DNA from: Climacium dendroides
Lineage: Eukaryota > Streptophyta > Bryopsida > Hypnales > Climaciaceae
Assembly (NCBI GenBank): GCA_950106755.1
Contig: CATNNA010000004.1
Location: 1,426,001-1,490,000, forward strand
Direction: 5' to 3'
DNA length: 64,000 bases
Position numbers and translations under genes: made by a program. Each line of letters opens with the position of its first letter. The stretch's first letter is position 1. Positions 39,754-53,140 of this stretch are shown here, piece by piece. The notes below the pieces were generated by a model, which made no database searches, was not told the DNA's origin, and was given only the letters and a program-made list of their open reading frames with translations.

Positions 39754-40824
39754 ATGAATAATTGGATCTTGCACAACATGTTTCCCATTCCTTTTTACGT
39801 GAACTTCATGAGGTCTCATTTTGTTGGACACCAAAGTACGGGGCTAGGTTTATGGCCCAATTTTCACTTTCATGTACTAACGAGGTCAATCAAAGTGACC
39901 ACAAATTGCATTATTTTTGAAATCGTGACTTTATGAATAATTGGAACTTGCACAACATGTTTCCCATATTTTTTTACGTGAATTTCATGAGGTCTCATTT
40001 TGTTGGACACGAAAGTACAGGGCTAGGTTTATGGCCCAATTTTTACTTTCATGTACTAACGAGGTCAATCAAAGTGACCACAAATTGCATTATTTTTGAA
40101 TTCGTGACTTTATGAATAATTGGAACTTACACAACATGTTTCCCATATTTTTTTACGTGAATTTCATGAGGTCTCATTTTGTTGGACACCAAAGTACAGG
40201 GCTAGGTTTATGGCCCAATTTTTACTTTCATGTACTAACGAGGTCAATCAAAGTGATCACAAATTGTTTTTTTATCAATTCGTGACTTTATGAATAATTA
40301 GAACTTGCACAACATGTTTCCCATTTTTTTTTACGTGAATTTCATGAGGTTACATTTTGTTGGACATCAAAGTACAGGGCTAGGTTTATGGCCCAATTTT
40401 TACTTTCATGTACTAACGAGGTCAATCAAAGTGACCACAAATTGTTTTTTTTGAATTGGTTACTTTATGAATAATTGGATCTTGCACAACATGTTTCCCA
40501 TTCCTTTTTACGTGAACTTCATGAGGTCTCATTTTGTTGGACACCAAAGTACGGGGCTAGGTTTATGGCCCAATTTTCACTTTCATGTACTAACGAGGTC
40601 AATCAAAGTGACCACAAATTGCATTATTTTTGAAATCGTGACTTTATGAATAATTGGAACTTGCACAACATGTTTCCCATATTTTTTTACGTGAATTTCA
40701 TGAGGTCTCATTTTGTTGGACACGAAAGTACAGGGCTAGGTTTATGGCCCAATTTTTACTTTCATGTACTAACGAGGTCAATCAAAGTGACCACAAATTG
40801 CATTATTTTTGAATTCGTGACTTT

Positions 40825-41002
40825 ATGAATAATTGGAACTTGCACAACATGTTTCCCATATTTTTTTACGTGAATTTCATGAGGTCTCATTTTGTTGGAC
40901 ACCAAAGTGCAGGGCTAGGTTTATGGCCCAATTTTTACTTTCATGTACTAACGAGGTCAATCAAAGTGATCACAAATTGTTTTTTTTTCAATTCGTGACT
41001 TT
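40825..41002 (+). repeat. Reference monomer, C-tail type (178 bp)
   Basis: The T run is followed by CAATTCG instead of GAATTGG or GAATTCG. This copy also has AGTGCAGGG in place of AGTACAGGG and GATCAC in place of GACCAC. The next monomer begins AATTAGAAC. This linked pair (C-tail then AATTAGAAC) recurs many times between 35.8 and 62.5 kb and is a good marker of that domain. Confidence 0.9.
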
Positions 41003-41360
41003 ATGAATAATTAGAACTTGCACAACATGTTTCCCATTTTTTTTTACGTGAATTTCATGAGGTTACATTTTGTTGGACATCAAAGTACAGGGCTAGGTTT
41101 ATGGCCCAATTTTCACTTTCATGTACTAACGAGGTCAATCAAAGTGACCACAAATTGCATTATTTTTGAAATCGTGACTTTATGAATAATTGGAACTTGC
41201 ACAACATGTTTCCCATATTTTTTTACGTGAATTTCATGAGGTCTCATTTTGTTGGACACCAAAGTACAGGGCTAGGTTTATGGCCCAATTTTTACTTTCA
41301 TGTACTAACGAGGTCAATCAGAGTGACCACAAATTGCATTATTTTTGAATTCGTGACTTT

Positions 41361-41539
41361 ATGAATAATTGGAACTTGCACAACATGTTTCCCATATTTT
41401 TTTACGTGAATTTCATGAGGTCTCATTTTGTTGGACACCAAAGTACAGGGCTAGGTTTATGGCCCAATTTTTACTTTCATGTACTAACGAGGTCAATCAA
41501 AGTGACCACAAATTGCATTATTTTTGAATTCGTGACTTT
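41361..41539 (+). repeat. Reference monomer, GCATTA-tail type (179 bp)
   Basis: In this type the 9-T run is replaced by CATTATTTTT, one base longer, so the monomer is 179 bp. The tail ends GAATTCGTGAC, which creates an EcoRI site (GAATTC). The T-rich box is ATATTTTTTT. Sister tails end GAAATCG (no EcoRI site) or GAATTGG. The type is rare before 13 kb and very common from about 34 kb onward. Confidence 0.93.
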
Positions 41540-44500
41540 ATGAATAATTGGAACTTGCACAACATGTTTCCCATATTTTTTTACGTGAATTTCATGAGGT
41601 CTCATTTTGTTGGACACCAAAGTGCAGGGCTAGGTTTATGGCCCAATTTTTACTTTCATGTACTAACGAGGTCAATCAAAGTGATCACAAATTGTTTTTT
41701 TTTCAATTCGTGACTTTATGAATAATTAGAACTTGCACAACATGTTTCCCATTTTTTTTTACGTGAATTTCATGAGGTTACATTTTGTTGGACATCAAAG
41801 TACAGGGCTAGGTTTATGGCCCAATTTTCACTTTCATGTACTAACGAGGTCAATCAAAGTGACCACAAATTGCATTATTTTTGAAATCGTGACTTTATGA
41901 ATAATTGGAACTTGCACAACATGTTTCCCATATTTTTTTACGTGAATTTCATGAGGTCTCATTTTGTTGGACACGAAAGTACAGGGCTAGGTTTATGGCC
42001 CAATTTTTACTTTCATGTACTAACGAGGTCAATCAAAGTGACCACAAATTGCATTATTTTTGAATTCGTGACTTTATGAATAATTGGAACTTGCACAACA
42101 TGTTTCCCATATTTTTTTACGTGAATTTCATGAGGTCTCATTTTGTTGGACACCAAAGTGCAGGGCTAGGTTTATGGCCCAATTTTTACTTTCATGTACT
42201 AACGAGGTCAATCAAAGTGATCACAAATTGTTTTTTTTTCAATTCGTGACTTTATGAATAATTAGAACTTGCACAACATGTTTCCCATTTTTTTTTACGT
42301 GAATTTCATGAGGTTACATTTTGTTGGACATCAAAGTACAGGGCTAGGTTTATGGCCCAATTTTCACTTTCATGTACTAACGAGGTCAATCAAAGTGACC
42401 ACAAATTGCATTATTTTTGAAATCGTGACTTTATGAATAATTGGAACTTGCACAACATGTTTCCCATATTTTTTTACGTGAATTTCATGAGGTCTCATTT
42501 TGTTGGACACCAAAGTACAGGGCTAGGTTTATGGCCCAATTTTTACTTTCATGTACTAACGAGGTCAATCAGAGTGACCACAAATTGCATTATTTTTGAA
42601 TTCGTGACTTTATGAATAATTAGAACTTGCACAACATGTTTCCCATTTTTTTTTACGTGAATTTCATGAGGTTACATTTTGTTGGACATCAAAGTACAGG
42701 GCTAGGTTTATGGCCCAATTTTCACTTTCATGTACTAACGAGGTCAATCAAAGTGACCACAAATTGCATTATTTTTGAAATCGTGACTTTATGAATAATT
42801 GGATCTTGCACAACATGTTTCCCATATTTTTTTACGTGAATTTCATGAGGTCTCATTTTGTTGGACACCAAAGTACAGGGCTAGGTTTATGGCCCAATTT
42901 TTACTTTCATGTACTAACGAGGTCAATCAAAGTGATCACAAATTGTTTTTTTTTCAATTCGTGACTTTATGAATAATTAGAACTTGCACAACATGTTTCC
43001 CATTTTTTTTTACGTGAATTTCATGAGGTTACATTTTGTTGGACATCAAAGTACAGGGCTAGGTTTATGGCCCAATTTTTACTTTCATGTACTAACGAGG
43101 TCAATCAAAGTGACCACAAATTGTTTTTTTTGAATTGGTTACTTTATGAATAATTGGATCTTGCACAACATGTTTCCCATTCCTTTTTACGTGAACTTCA
43201 TGAGGTCTCATTTTGTTGGACACCAAAGTACAGGGCTAGGTTTATGGCCCAATTTTTACTTTCATATACTAACGAGGTCAATCAAAGTGATCACAAATTG
43301 CATTATTTTTGAATTCGTGACTTTATGAATAATTGGAACTTGCACAACATGTTTCCCATATTTTTTTACGTGAATTTCATGAGGTCTCATTTTGTTGGAC
43401 ACCAAAGTACAGGGCTAGGTTTATGGCCCAATTTTTACTTTCATGTACTAACGAGGTCAATCAAAGTGACCACAAATTGCATTATTTTTGAATTCGTGAC
43501 TTTATGAATAATTGGAACTTGCACAACATGTTTCCCATATTTTTTTACGTGAATTTCATGAGGTCTCATTTTGTTGGACACCAAAGTGCAGGGCTAGGTT
43601 TATGGCCCAATTTTTACTTTCATGTACTAACGAGGTCAATCAAAGTGATCACAAATTGTTTTTTTTTCAATTCGTGACTTTATGAATAATTAGAACTTGC
43701 ACAACATGTTTCCCATTTTTTTTTACGTGAATTTCATGAGGTTACATTTTGTTGGACATCAAAGTACAGGGCTAGGTTTATGGCCCAATTTTCACTTTCA
43801 TGTACTAACGAGGTCAATCAAAGTACCCACAAATTGCATTATTTTTGAAATCGTGACTTTATGAATAATTGGAACTTGCACAACATGTTTCCCATATTTT
43901 TTTACGTGAATTTCATGAGGTCTCATTTTGTTGGACACGAAAGTACAGGGCTAGGTTTATGGCCCAATTTTTACTTTCATGTACTAACGAGGTCAATCAG
44001 AGTGACCACAAATTGCATTATTTTTGAATTCGTGACTTTATGAATAATTGGAACTTGCACAACATGTTTCCCATATTTTTTTACGTGAATTTCATGAGGT
44101 CTCATTTTGTTGGACACCAAAGTACAGGGCTAGGTTTATGGCCCAATTTTTACTTTCATGTACTAACGAGGTCAATCAGAGTGACCACAAATTGCATTAT
44201 TTTTGAATTCGTGACTTTATGAATAATTAGAACTTGCACAACATGTTTCCCATTTTTTTTTACGTGAATTTCATGAGGTTACATTTTGTTGGACATCAAA
44301 GTACAGGGCTAGGTTTATGGCCCAATTTTTACTTTCATGTACTAACGAGGTCAATCAAAGTGACCACAAATTGCATTATTTTTGAAATCGTGACTTTATG
44401 AATAATTGGATCTTGCACAACATGTTTCCCATATTTTTTTACGTGAATTTCATGAGGTCTCATTTTGTTGGACACCAAAGTACAGGGCTAGGTTTATGGC

Positions 44501-44575
44501 CCAATTTTTACTTTCATGTACTAACGAGGTCAATCAAAGTGATCACAAATTGTTTTTTTTTCAATTCGTGACTTT

Positions 44576-44752
44576 ATGAATAATTAGAACTTGCACAACA
44601 TGTTTCCCATTTTTTTTTACGTGAATTTCATGAGGTTACATTTTGTTGGACATCAAAGTACAGGGCTAGGTTTATGGCCCAATTTTTACTTTCATGTACT
44701 AACGAGGTCAATCAAAGTGACCACAAATTGTTTTTTTTGAATTGGTTACTTT
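44576..44752 (+). repeat. Reference monomer, short T-tail type (177 bp)
   Basis: It begins AATTAGAAC, has the GGTTAC variant and GACATC, and ends in only 8 T before GAATTGG. Its 177-bp length is a multiple of three, unlike 178 or 179, so a reading frame can run on into the next copy. It normally precedes a monomer with the two-C T-rich box. Confidence 0.9.
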
Positions 44753-45646
44753 ATGAATAATTGGATCTTGCACAACATGTTTCCCATTCCTTTTTACGTG
44801 AACTTCATGAGGTCTCATTTTGTTGGACACCAAAGTACAGGGCTAGGTTTATGGCCCAATTTTTACTTTCATATACTAACGAGGTCAATCAAAGTGATCA
44901 CAAATTGCATTATTTTTGAATTCGTGACTTTATGAATAATTGGAACTTGCACAACATGTTTCCCATATTTTTTTACGTGAATTTCATGAGGTCTCATTTT
45001 GTTGGACACCAAAGTACAGGGCTAGGTTTATGGCCCAATTTTTACTTTCATGAACTAACGAGGTCAATCAAAGTGACCACAAATTGCATTATTTTTGAAT
45101 TCGTGACTTTATGAATAATTGGAACTTGCACAACATGTTTCCCATATTTTTTTACGTGAATTTCATGAGGTCTCATTTTGTTGGACACCAAAGTGCAGGG
45201 CTAGGTTTATGGCCCAATTTTTACTTTCATGTACTAACGAGGTCAATCAAAGTGATCACAAATTGTTTTTTTTTCAATTCGTGACTTTATGAATAATTAG
45301 AACTTGCACAACATGTTTCCCATTTTTTTTTACGTGAATTTCATGAGGTTACATTTTGTTGGACATCAAAGTACAGGGCTAGGTTTATGGCCCAATTTTC
45401 ACTTTCATGTACTAACGAGGTCAATCAAAGTACCCACAAATTGCATTATTTTTGAAATCGTGACTTTATGAATAATTGGAACTTGCACAACATGTTTCCC
45501 ATATTTTTTTACGTGAATTTCATGAGGTCTCATTTTGTTGGACACGAAAGTACAGGGCTAGGTTTATGGCCCAATTTTTACTTTCATGTACTAACGAGGT
45601 CAATCAGAGTGACCACAAATTGCATTATTTTTGAAATCGTGACTTT

Positions 45647-45823
45647 ATGAATAATTGGATCTTGCACAACATGTTTCCCATATTTTTTTACGTGAATTTC
45701 ATGAGGTCTCATTTTGTTGGACATCAAAGTACAGGGCTAGGTTTATGGCCCAATTTTTACTTTCATGTACTAACGAGGTCAATCAAAGTGACCACAAATT
45801 GTTTTTTTTGAATTGGTTACTTT
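45647..45823 (+). repeat. Hybrid seam monomer of repeat J
   Basis: The left part (GGATC, ATATTTTTTT box, GGTCTC) matches 44397 and 48324. The right part (GACATC, GACCAC, short T-tail GAATTGG) matches 42968 and 44576. The switch lies between 45710 and 45723. The monomer before 43146 is of the second type and the one at 48324 is of the first, as expected if this is the join made when the 2678-bp unit was duplicated. Confidence 0.82.
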
Positions 45824-48679
45824 ATGAATAATTGGATCTTGCACAACATGTTTCCCATTCCTTTTTACGTGAACTTCATGAGGTCTCATTTTGTTGGACA
45901 CCAAAGTACAGGGCTAGGTTTATGGCCCAATTTTTACTTTCATATACTAACGAGGTCAATCAAAGTGATCACAAATTGCATTATTTTTGAATTCGTGACT
46001 TTATGAATAATTGGAACTTGCACAACATGTTTCCCATATTTTTTTACGTGAATTTCATGAGGTCTCATTTTGTTGGACACCAAAGTACAGGGCTAGGTTT
46101 ATGGCCCAATTTTTACTTTCATGTACTAACGAGGTCAATCAAAGTGACCACAAATTGCATTATTTTTGAATTCGTGACTTTATGAATAATTGGAACTTGC
46201 ACAACATGTTTCCCATATTTTTTTACGTGAATTTCATGAGGTCTCATTTTGTTGGACACCAAAGTGCAGGGCTAGGTTTATGGCCCAATTTTTACTTTCA
46301 TGTACTAACGAGGTCAATCAAAGTGATCACAAATTGTTTTTTTTTCAATTCGTGACTTTATGAATAATTAGAACTTGCACAACATGTTTCCCATTTTTTT
46401 TTACGTGAATTTCATGAGGTTACATTTTGTTGGACATCAAAGTACAGGGCTAGGTTTATGGCCCAATTTTCACTTTCATGTACTAACGAGGTCAATCAAA
46501 GTACCCACAAATTGCATTATTTTTGAAATCGTGACTTTATGAATAATTGGAACTTGCACAACATGTTTCCCATATTTTTTTACGTGAATTTCATGAGGTC
46601 TCATTTTGTTGGACACGAAAGTACAGGGCTAGGTTTATGGCCCAATTTTTACTTTCATGTACTAACGAGGTCAATCAGAGTGACCACAAATTGCATTATT
46701 TTTGAATTCGTGACTTTATGAATAATTGGAACTTGCACAACATGTTTCCCATATTTTTTTACGTGAATTTCATGAGGTCTCATTTTGTTGGACACCAAAG
46801 TACAGGGCTAGGTTTATGGCCCAATTTTTACTTTCATGTACTAACGAGGTCAATCAGAGTGACCACAAATTGCATTATTTTTGAATTCGTGACTTTATGA
46901 ATAATTAGAACTTGCACAACATGTTTCCCATTTTTTTTTACGTGAATTTCATGAGGTTACATTTTGTTGGACATCAAAGTACAGGGCTAGGTTTATGGCC
47001 CAATTTTTACTTTCATGTACTAACGAGGTCAATCAAAGTGACCACAAATTGCATTATTTTTGAAATCGTGACTTTATGAATAATTGGATCTTGCACAACA
47101 TGTTTCCCATATTTTTTTACGTGAATTTCATGAGGTCTCATTTTGTTGGACACCAAAGTACAGGGCTAGGTTTATGGCCCAATTTTTACTTTCATGTACT
47201 AACGAGGTCAATCAAAGTGATCACAAATTGTTTTTTTTTCAATTCGTGACTTTATGAATAATTAGAACTTGCACAACATGTTTCCCATTTTTTTTTACGT
47301 GAATTTCATGAGGTTACATTTTGTTGGACATCAAAGTACAGGGCTAGGTTTATGGCCCAATTTTTACTTTCATGTACTAACGAGGTCAATCAAAGTGACC
47401 ACAAATTGTTTTTTTTGAATTGGTTACTTTATGAATAATTGGATCTTGCACAACATGTTTCCCATTCCTTTTTACGTGAACTTCATGAGGTCTCATTTTG
47501 TTGGACACCAAAGTACAGGGCTAGGTTTATGGCCCAATTTTTACTTTCATATACTAACGAGGTCAATCAAAGTGATCACAAATTGCATTATTTTTGAATT
47601 CGTGACTTTATGAATAATTGGAACTTGCACAACATGTTTCCCATATTTTTTTACGTGAATTTCATGAGGTCTCATTTTGTTGGACACCAAAGTACAGGGC
47701 TAGGTTTATGGCCCAATTTTTACTTTCATGAACTAACGAGGTCAATCAAAGTGACCACAAATTGCATTATTTTTGAATTCGTGACTTTATGAATAATTGG
47801 AACTTGCACAACATGTTTCCCATATTTTTTTACGTGAATTTCATGAGGTCTCATTTTGTTGGACACCAAAGTGCAGGGCTAGGTTTATGGCCCAATTTTT
47901 ACTTTCATGTACTAACGAGGTCAATCAAAGTGATCACAAATTGTTTTTTTTTCAATTCGTGACTTTATGAATAATTAGAACTTGCACAACATGTTTCCCA
48001 TTTTTTTTTACGTGAATTTCATGAGGTTACATTTTGTTGGACATCAAAGTACAGGGCTAGGTTTATGGCCCAATTTTCACTTTCATGTACTAACGAGGTC
48101 AATCAAAGTACCCACAAATTGCATTATTTTTGAAATCGTGACTTTATGAATAATTGGAACTTGCACAACATGTTTCCCATATTTTTTTACGTGAATTTCA
48201 TGAGGTCTCATTTTGTTGGACACGAAAGTACAGGGCTAGGTTTATGGCCCAATTTTTACTTTCATGTACTAACGAGGTCAATCAGAGTGACCACAAATTG
48301 CATTATTTTTGAAATCGTGACTTTATGAATAATTGGATCTTGCACAACATGTTTCCCATATTTTTTTACGTGAATTTCATGAGGTCTCATTTTGTTGGAC
48401 ACCAAAGTACAGGGCTAGGTTTATGGCCCAATTTTTACTTTCATGTACTAACGAGGTCAATCAAAGTGATCACAAATTGTTTTTTTTTCAATTCGTGACT
48501 TTATGAATAATTAGAACTTGCACAACATGTTTCCCATTTTTTTTTACGTGAATTTCATGAGGTTACATTTTGTTGGACATCAAAGTACAGGGCTAGGTTT
48601 ATGGCCCAATTTTTACTTTCATGTACTAACGAGGTCAATCAAAGTGACCACAAATTGTTTTTTTTGAATTGGTTACTTT
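45824..48679 (+). repeat. 2678-bp higher-order repeat J, copy 2, plus original flank (16 monomers)
   Basis: It matches copy 1 at constant 2678-bp offset up to about 48401. The C-tail end of the 48324 monomer and an AATTAGAAC, GGTTAC, GACATC, short-tail monomer (48502) follow, which is the undisturbed order seen at 44397-44752. The next CATATAC monomer starts at 48680. Confidence 0.9.
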
Positions 48680-49215
48680 ATGAATAATTGGATCTTGCAC
48701 AACATGTTTCCCATTCCTTTTTACGTGAACTTCATGAGGTCTCATTTTGTTGGACACCAAAGTACAGGGCTAGGTTTATGGCCCAATTTTTACTTTCATA
48801 TACTAACGAGGTCAATCAAAGTGATCACAAATTGCATTATTTTTGAATTCGTGACTTTATGAATAATTGGAACTTGCACAACATGTTTCCCATTTTTTTT
48901 TACGTGAATTTCATGAGGTCTCATTTTGTTGGACACCAAAGTACAGGGCTAGGTTTATGACCCAATTTTTACTTTCATGTACTAACGAGGTCAATCAAAG
49001 TGATCACAAATTGTTTTTTTTTGAATTCGTGACTTTATGAATAATTGGAACTTGCACAACATGTTTCCCATTTTTTTTTACGTGAATTTCATGAGGTTAC
49101 ATTTTGTTGGACACCAAAGTACAGGGCTAGGTTTATGGCCCAATTTTTACTTTCATGTACTAACGAGGTCAATCAAAGTGACCACAAATTGCATTATTTT
49201 TGAATTCGTGACTTT
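48680..49215 (+). repeat. Three linker monomers before super-repeat K
   Basis: A CATATAC monomer (48680), a TATGACCC, GATCAC monomer and a GGTTAC, GCATTA monomer (49037) lead into the 4104-bp repeat. The same three types follow 49929 and 54033. The right part of the monomer at 49037 appears to be the left origin of the duplication. Confidence 0.8.
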
Positions 49216-50285
49216 ATGAATAATTGGAACTTGCACAACATGTTTCCCATTTTTTTTTACGTGAATTTCATGAGGTCTCATTTTGTTGGACATCAAAGTA
49301 CAGGGCTAGGTTTATGGCCCAATTTTCACTTTCATGTACTAACGAGGTCAATCAAAGTACCCACAAATTGCATTATTTTTGAAATCGTGACTTTATGAAT
49401 AATTGGAACTTGCACAACATGTTTCCCATATTTTTTTACGTGAATTTCATGAGGTCTCATTTTGTTGGACACGAAAGTACAGGGCTAGGTTTATGGCCCA
49501 ATTTTTACTTTCATGTACTAACGAGGTCAATCAGAGTGACCACAAATTGCATTATTTTTGAAATCGTGACTTTATGAATAATTGGATCTTGCACAACATG
49601 TTTCCCATATTTTTTTACGTGAATTTCATGAGGTCTCATTTTGTTGGACACCAAAGTACAGGGCTAGGTTTATGGCCCAATTTTTACTTTCATGTACTAA
49701 CGAGGTCAATCAAAGTGATCACAAATTGTTTTTTTTTCAATTCGTGACTTTATGAATAATTAGAACTTGCACAACATGTTTCCCATTTTTTTTTACGTGA
49801 ATTTCATGAGGTTACATTTTGTTGGACATCAAAGTACAGGGCTAGGTTTATGGCCCAATTTTTACTTTCATGTACTAACGAGGTCAATCAAAGTGACCAC
49901 AAATTGTTTTTTTTGAATTGGTTACTTTATGAATAATTGGATCTTGCACAACATGTTTCCCATTCCTTTTTACGTGAACTTCATGAGGTCTCATTTTGTT
50001 GGACACCAAAGTACAGGGCTAGGTTTATGGCCCAATTTTTACTTTCATATACTAACGAGGTCAATCAAAGTGATCACAAATTGCATTATTTTTGAATTCG
50101 TGACTTTATGAATAATTGGAACTTGCACAACATGTTTCCCATTTTTTTTTACGTGAATTTCATGAGGTCTCATTTTGTTGGACACCAAAGTACAGGGCTA
50201 GGTTTATGACCCAATTTTTACTTTCATGTACTAACGAGGTCAATCAAAGTGATCACAAATTGTTTTTTTTTGAATTCGTGACTTT

Positions 50286-52248
50286 ATGAATAATTGGAAC
50301 TTGCACAACATGTTTCCCATTTTTTTTTACGTGAATTTCATGAGGTTACATTTTGTTGGACACCAAAGTACAGGGCTAGGTTTATGGCCCAATTTTTACT
50401 TTCATGTACTAACGAGGTCAATCAAAGTGACCACAAATTGCATTATTTTTGAATTCGTGACTTTATGAATAATTGGAACTTGCACAACATGTTTCCCATT
50501 TTTTTTTACGTGAATTTCATGAGGTCTCATTTTGTTGGACATCAAAGTACAGGGCTAGGTTTATGGCCCAATTTTTACTTTCATGTACTAACGAGGTATA
50601 TCAAAGTGACCACAAATTGTTTTTTTTTAATTGGTTACTTTATGAATAATTGGATCTTGCACAACATGTTTCCCATTCCTTTTTACGTGAACTTCATGAG
50701 GTCTCAATTTGATGGACATCAAAGTACAGGGCTAGGTTTATGGCCCAATGTTTACTTTCATGTACTAACGAGGTCAATCAAAGTGACCACAAATTGTTTT
50801 TTTTTCAATTGGTTACTTTATGAATAATTGGATCTTGCACAACATGTTTCCCATTCCTTTTTACGTGAATTTCATGAGGTCTCATTTTGTTGGACACCAA
50901 AGTACAGGGCTAGGTTTATGGCCCAATTTTTACTTTCATATACTAACGAGGTCAATCAAAGTGATCACAAATTGCATTATTTTTGAATTCGTGACTTTAT
51001 AAATAACTGGAACTTGCACAACATGTTTCCCATTTTTTTTTACGTGAATTTCATGAGGTCTCATTTTGTTGGACATCAAAGTACAGGGCTAGGTTTATGG
51101 CCCAATTTTTACTTTCATGTACTAACGAGGTCAATCAAAGTGACCACAAATTGCATTATTTTTGAATTGGTTACTTTATGAATAATTGGATCTTGCACAA
51201 CATGTTTCCCATTTCTATTTGCGTGAATTTCATGAGGTCTCATTTTATTGGACACCAAAGTACAGGGCTAGGTTTATGGCCCAATTTTTACTTTGATGTA
51301 CTAACGAGGTATATCAAAGTGACCACAAATTGCATTATTTTTGAATTCGTGACTTTATGAATAATTGGAACTTGCACAACATGTTTCCCATTTTTTTTTA
51401 CGTGAATTTCATGAGGTCTCATTTTGTTGGACACCAAAGTACAGGGCTAGGTTTATGACCCAATTTTTACTTTCATGTACTAACGGGGTCAATCAAAGTG
51501 ATCACAAATTGTTTTTTTTTGAATTCGTGACTTTATGAATAATTGGATCTTGCACAACATGTTTCCCATTCCTTTTTACGTGAACTTCATGAGGTCTCAT
51601 TTTGTTGGACACCAAAGTACAGGGCTAGGTTTATAGCCCAATTTTTACTTTCATGTACTAACGAGGTCAATCAAAGTGACCACAAATTGTTTTTTTTTGA
51701 ATTGGTTACTTTATGAATAATTGGATCTTGCACAACATGTTTCCCATTCCTTTTTACGTGAACTTCCTGAGGTCTCATTTTGTTGGACACCAAAGTACAG
51801 GGCTAGGTTTATGGCCCAATTTTTACTTTCATATACTAACCAGGTCAATCAAAGTGATCACAAATTGCATTATTTTTGAATTCGTGACTTTATGAATAAT
51901 TTGAACTTGCACAACATGTTTCCCATATTTTTTTACGTGAATTTCATGAGGTCTCATTTTGTTGGACACCAAAGCACAGGGCTAGGTTTATGGCCCAATT
52001 TTTACTTTCATGTACTAACGAGGTCAATCAAAGTGACCACAAATTGCATTATTTTTGAATTCGTGACTTTATGAATAATTGGATCTTGCACAATATGTTT
52101 CCCATTTCTTTTTACGTGAATTTCATAAGGTCTCATTTTGTTGGACACCAAAGTACAGGGCTAGGTTTATAGCCCAATTTTTACTTTCATGTACTAACGA
52201 GGTCAATGAAAGTTATCACAAATTGTTTTTTTTTGAATTCGTGACTTT
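50286..52248 (+). repeat. 1963-bp 11-monomer repeat L inside K, copy 1
   Basis: The series GGTTAC, GGTATATC, CAATTTGATGG, CATATAC, TATAAATAACTGG, TTTGCG, TATGACCC with ACGGGGTC, two-C box with TATAGCCC, CTTCCTGAGG, AATTTGAAC and GCACAATATG restarts at 52249. This copy is told apart by TTTCTATTTGCG at 51178, where the next copy reads TTTCTTTTTGCG. Confidence 0.88.
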
Positions 52249-53140
52249 ATGAATAATTGGAACTTGCACAACATGTTTCCCATTTTTTTTTACGTGAATT
52301 TCATGAGGTTACATTTTGTTGGACACCAAAGTACAGGGCTAGGTTTATGGCCCAATTTTTACTTTCATGTACTAACGAGGTCAATCAAAGTGACCACAAA
52401 TTGCATTATTTTTGAATTCGTGACTTTATGAATAATTGGAACTTGCACAACATGTTTCCCATTTTTTTTTACGTGAATTTCATGAGGTCTCATTTTGTTG
52501 GACATCAAAGTACAGGGCTAGGTTTATGGCCCAATTTTTACTTTCATGTACTAACGAGGTATATCAAAGTGACCACAAATTGTTTTTTTTTAATTGGTTA
52601 CTTTATGAATAATTGGATCTTGCACAACATGTTTCCCATTCCTTTTTACGTGAACTTCATGAGGTCTCAATTTGATGGACATCAAAGTACAGGGCTAGGT
52701 TTATGGCCCAATGTTTACTTTCATGTACTAACGAGGTCAATCAAAGTGACCACAAATTGTTTTTTTTTCAATTGGTTACTTTATGAATAATTGGATCTTG
52801 CACAACATGTTTCCCATTCCTTTTTACGTGAATTTCATGAGGTCTCATTTTGTTGGACACCAAAGTACAGGGCTAGGTTTATGGCCCAATTTTTACTTTC
52901 ATATACTAACGAGGTCAATCAAAGTGATCACAAATTGCATTATTTTTGAATTCGTGACTTTATAAATAACTGGAACTTGCACAACATGTTTCCCATTTTT
53001 TTTTACGTGAATTTCATGAGGTCTCATTTTGTTGGACATCAAAGTACAGGGCTAGGTTTATGGCCCAATTTTTACTTTCATGTACTAACGAGGTCAATCA
53101 AAGTGACCACAAATTGCATTATTTTTGAATTGGTTACTTT
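52249..53140 (+). repeat. 1963-bp repeat L, copy 2, cut short
   Basis: The first five monomers of L are repeated (GGTTAC, GGTATATC, CAATTTGATGG, CATATAC, TATAAATAACTGG). The sixth, at 53141, is a hybrid that leads out into the second copy of super-repeat K instead of finishing L. Confidence 0.87.

Larger units (their letters stand above)
39754..43145 (+). repeat. Shuffled 3- and 4-monomer modules (19 monomers)
   Basis: ACGGGGC monomers at 39754 and 40467 (offset 713 bp) head two similar four-monomer modules. From 41003 the starter is an AATTAGAAC, GGTTAC, GACATC, TTTCAC, GAAATCG monomer, repeated at about 41718, 42254 and 42611 with two or three monomers between. The CAGAGTG monomers at 41182 and 42433 lie 1251 bp (7 monomers) apart. 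One T run reads TTTTTTTATCAATTCG near 40270. Confidence 0.8.
43146..45823 (+). repeat. 2678-bp higher-order repeat J, copy 1 (15 monomers)
   Basis: Monomer starts and marks: CATATAC at 43146 and 44753; AGTGCAGG at about 43504 and 45111; AGTACCCAC before 43861 and 45468; CAGAGTG at 43861, 44040 and 45468; CATGAACTAAC at 44932. Every one recurs exactly 2678 bp later. Internally, 43146 and 44753 head two related halves of 9 and 6 monomers. By eye I found no difference from copy 2 until the last monomer. Confidence 0.92.
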
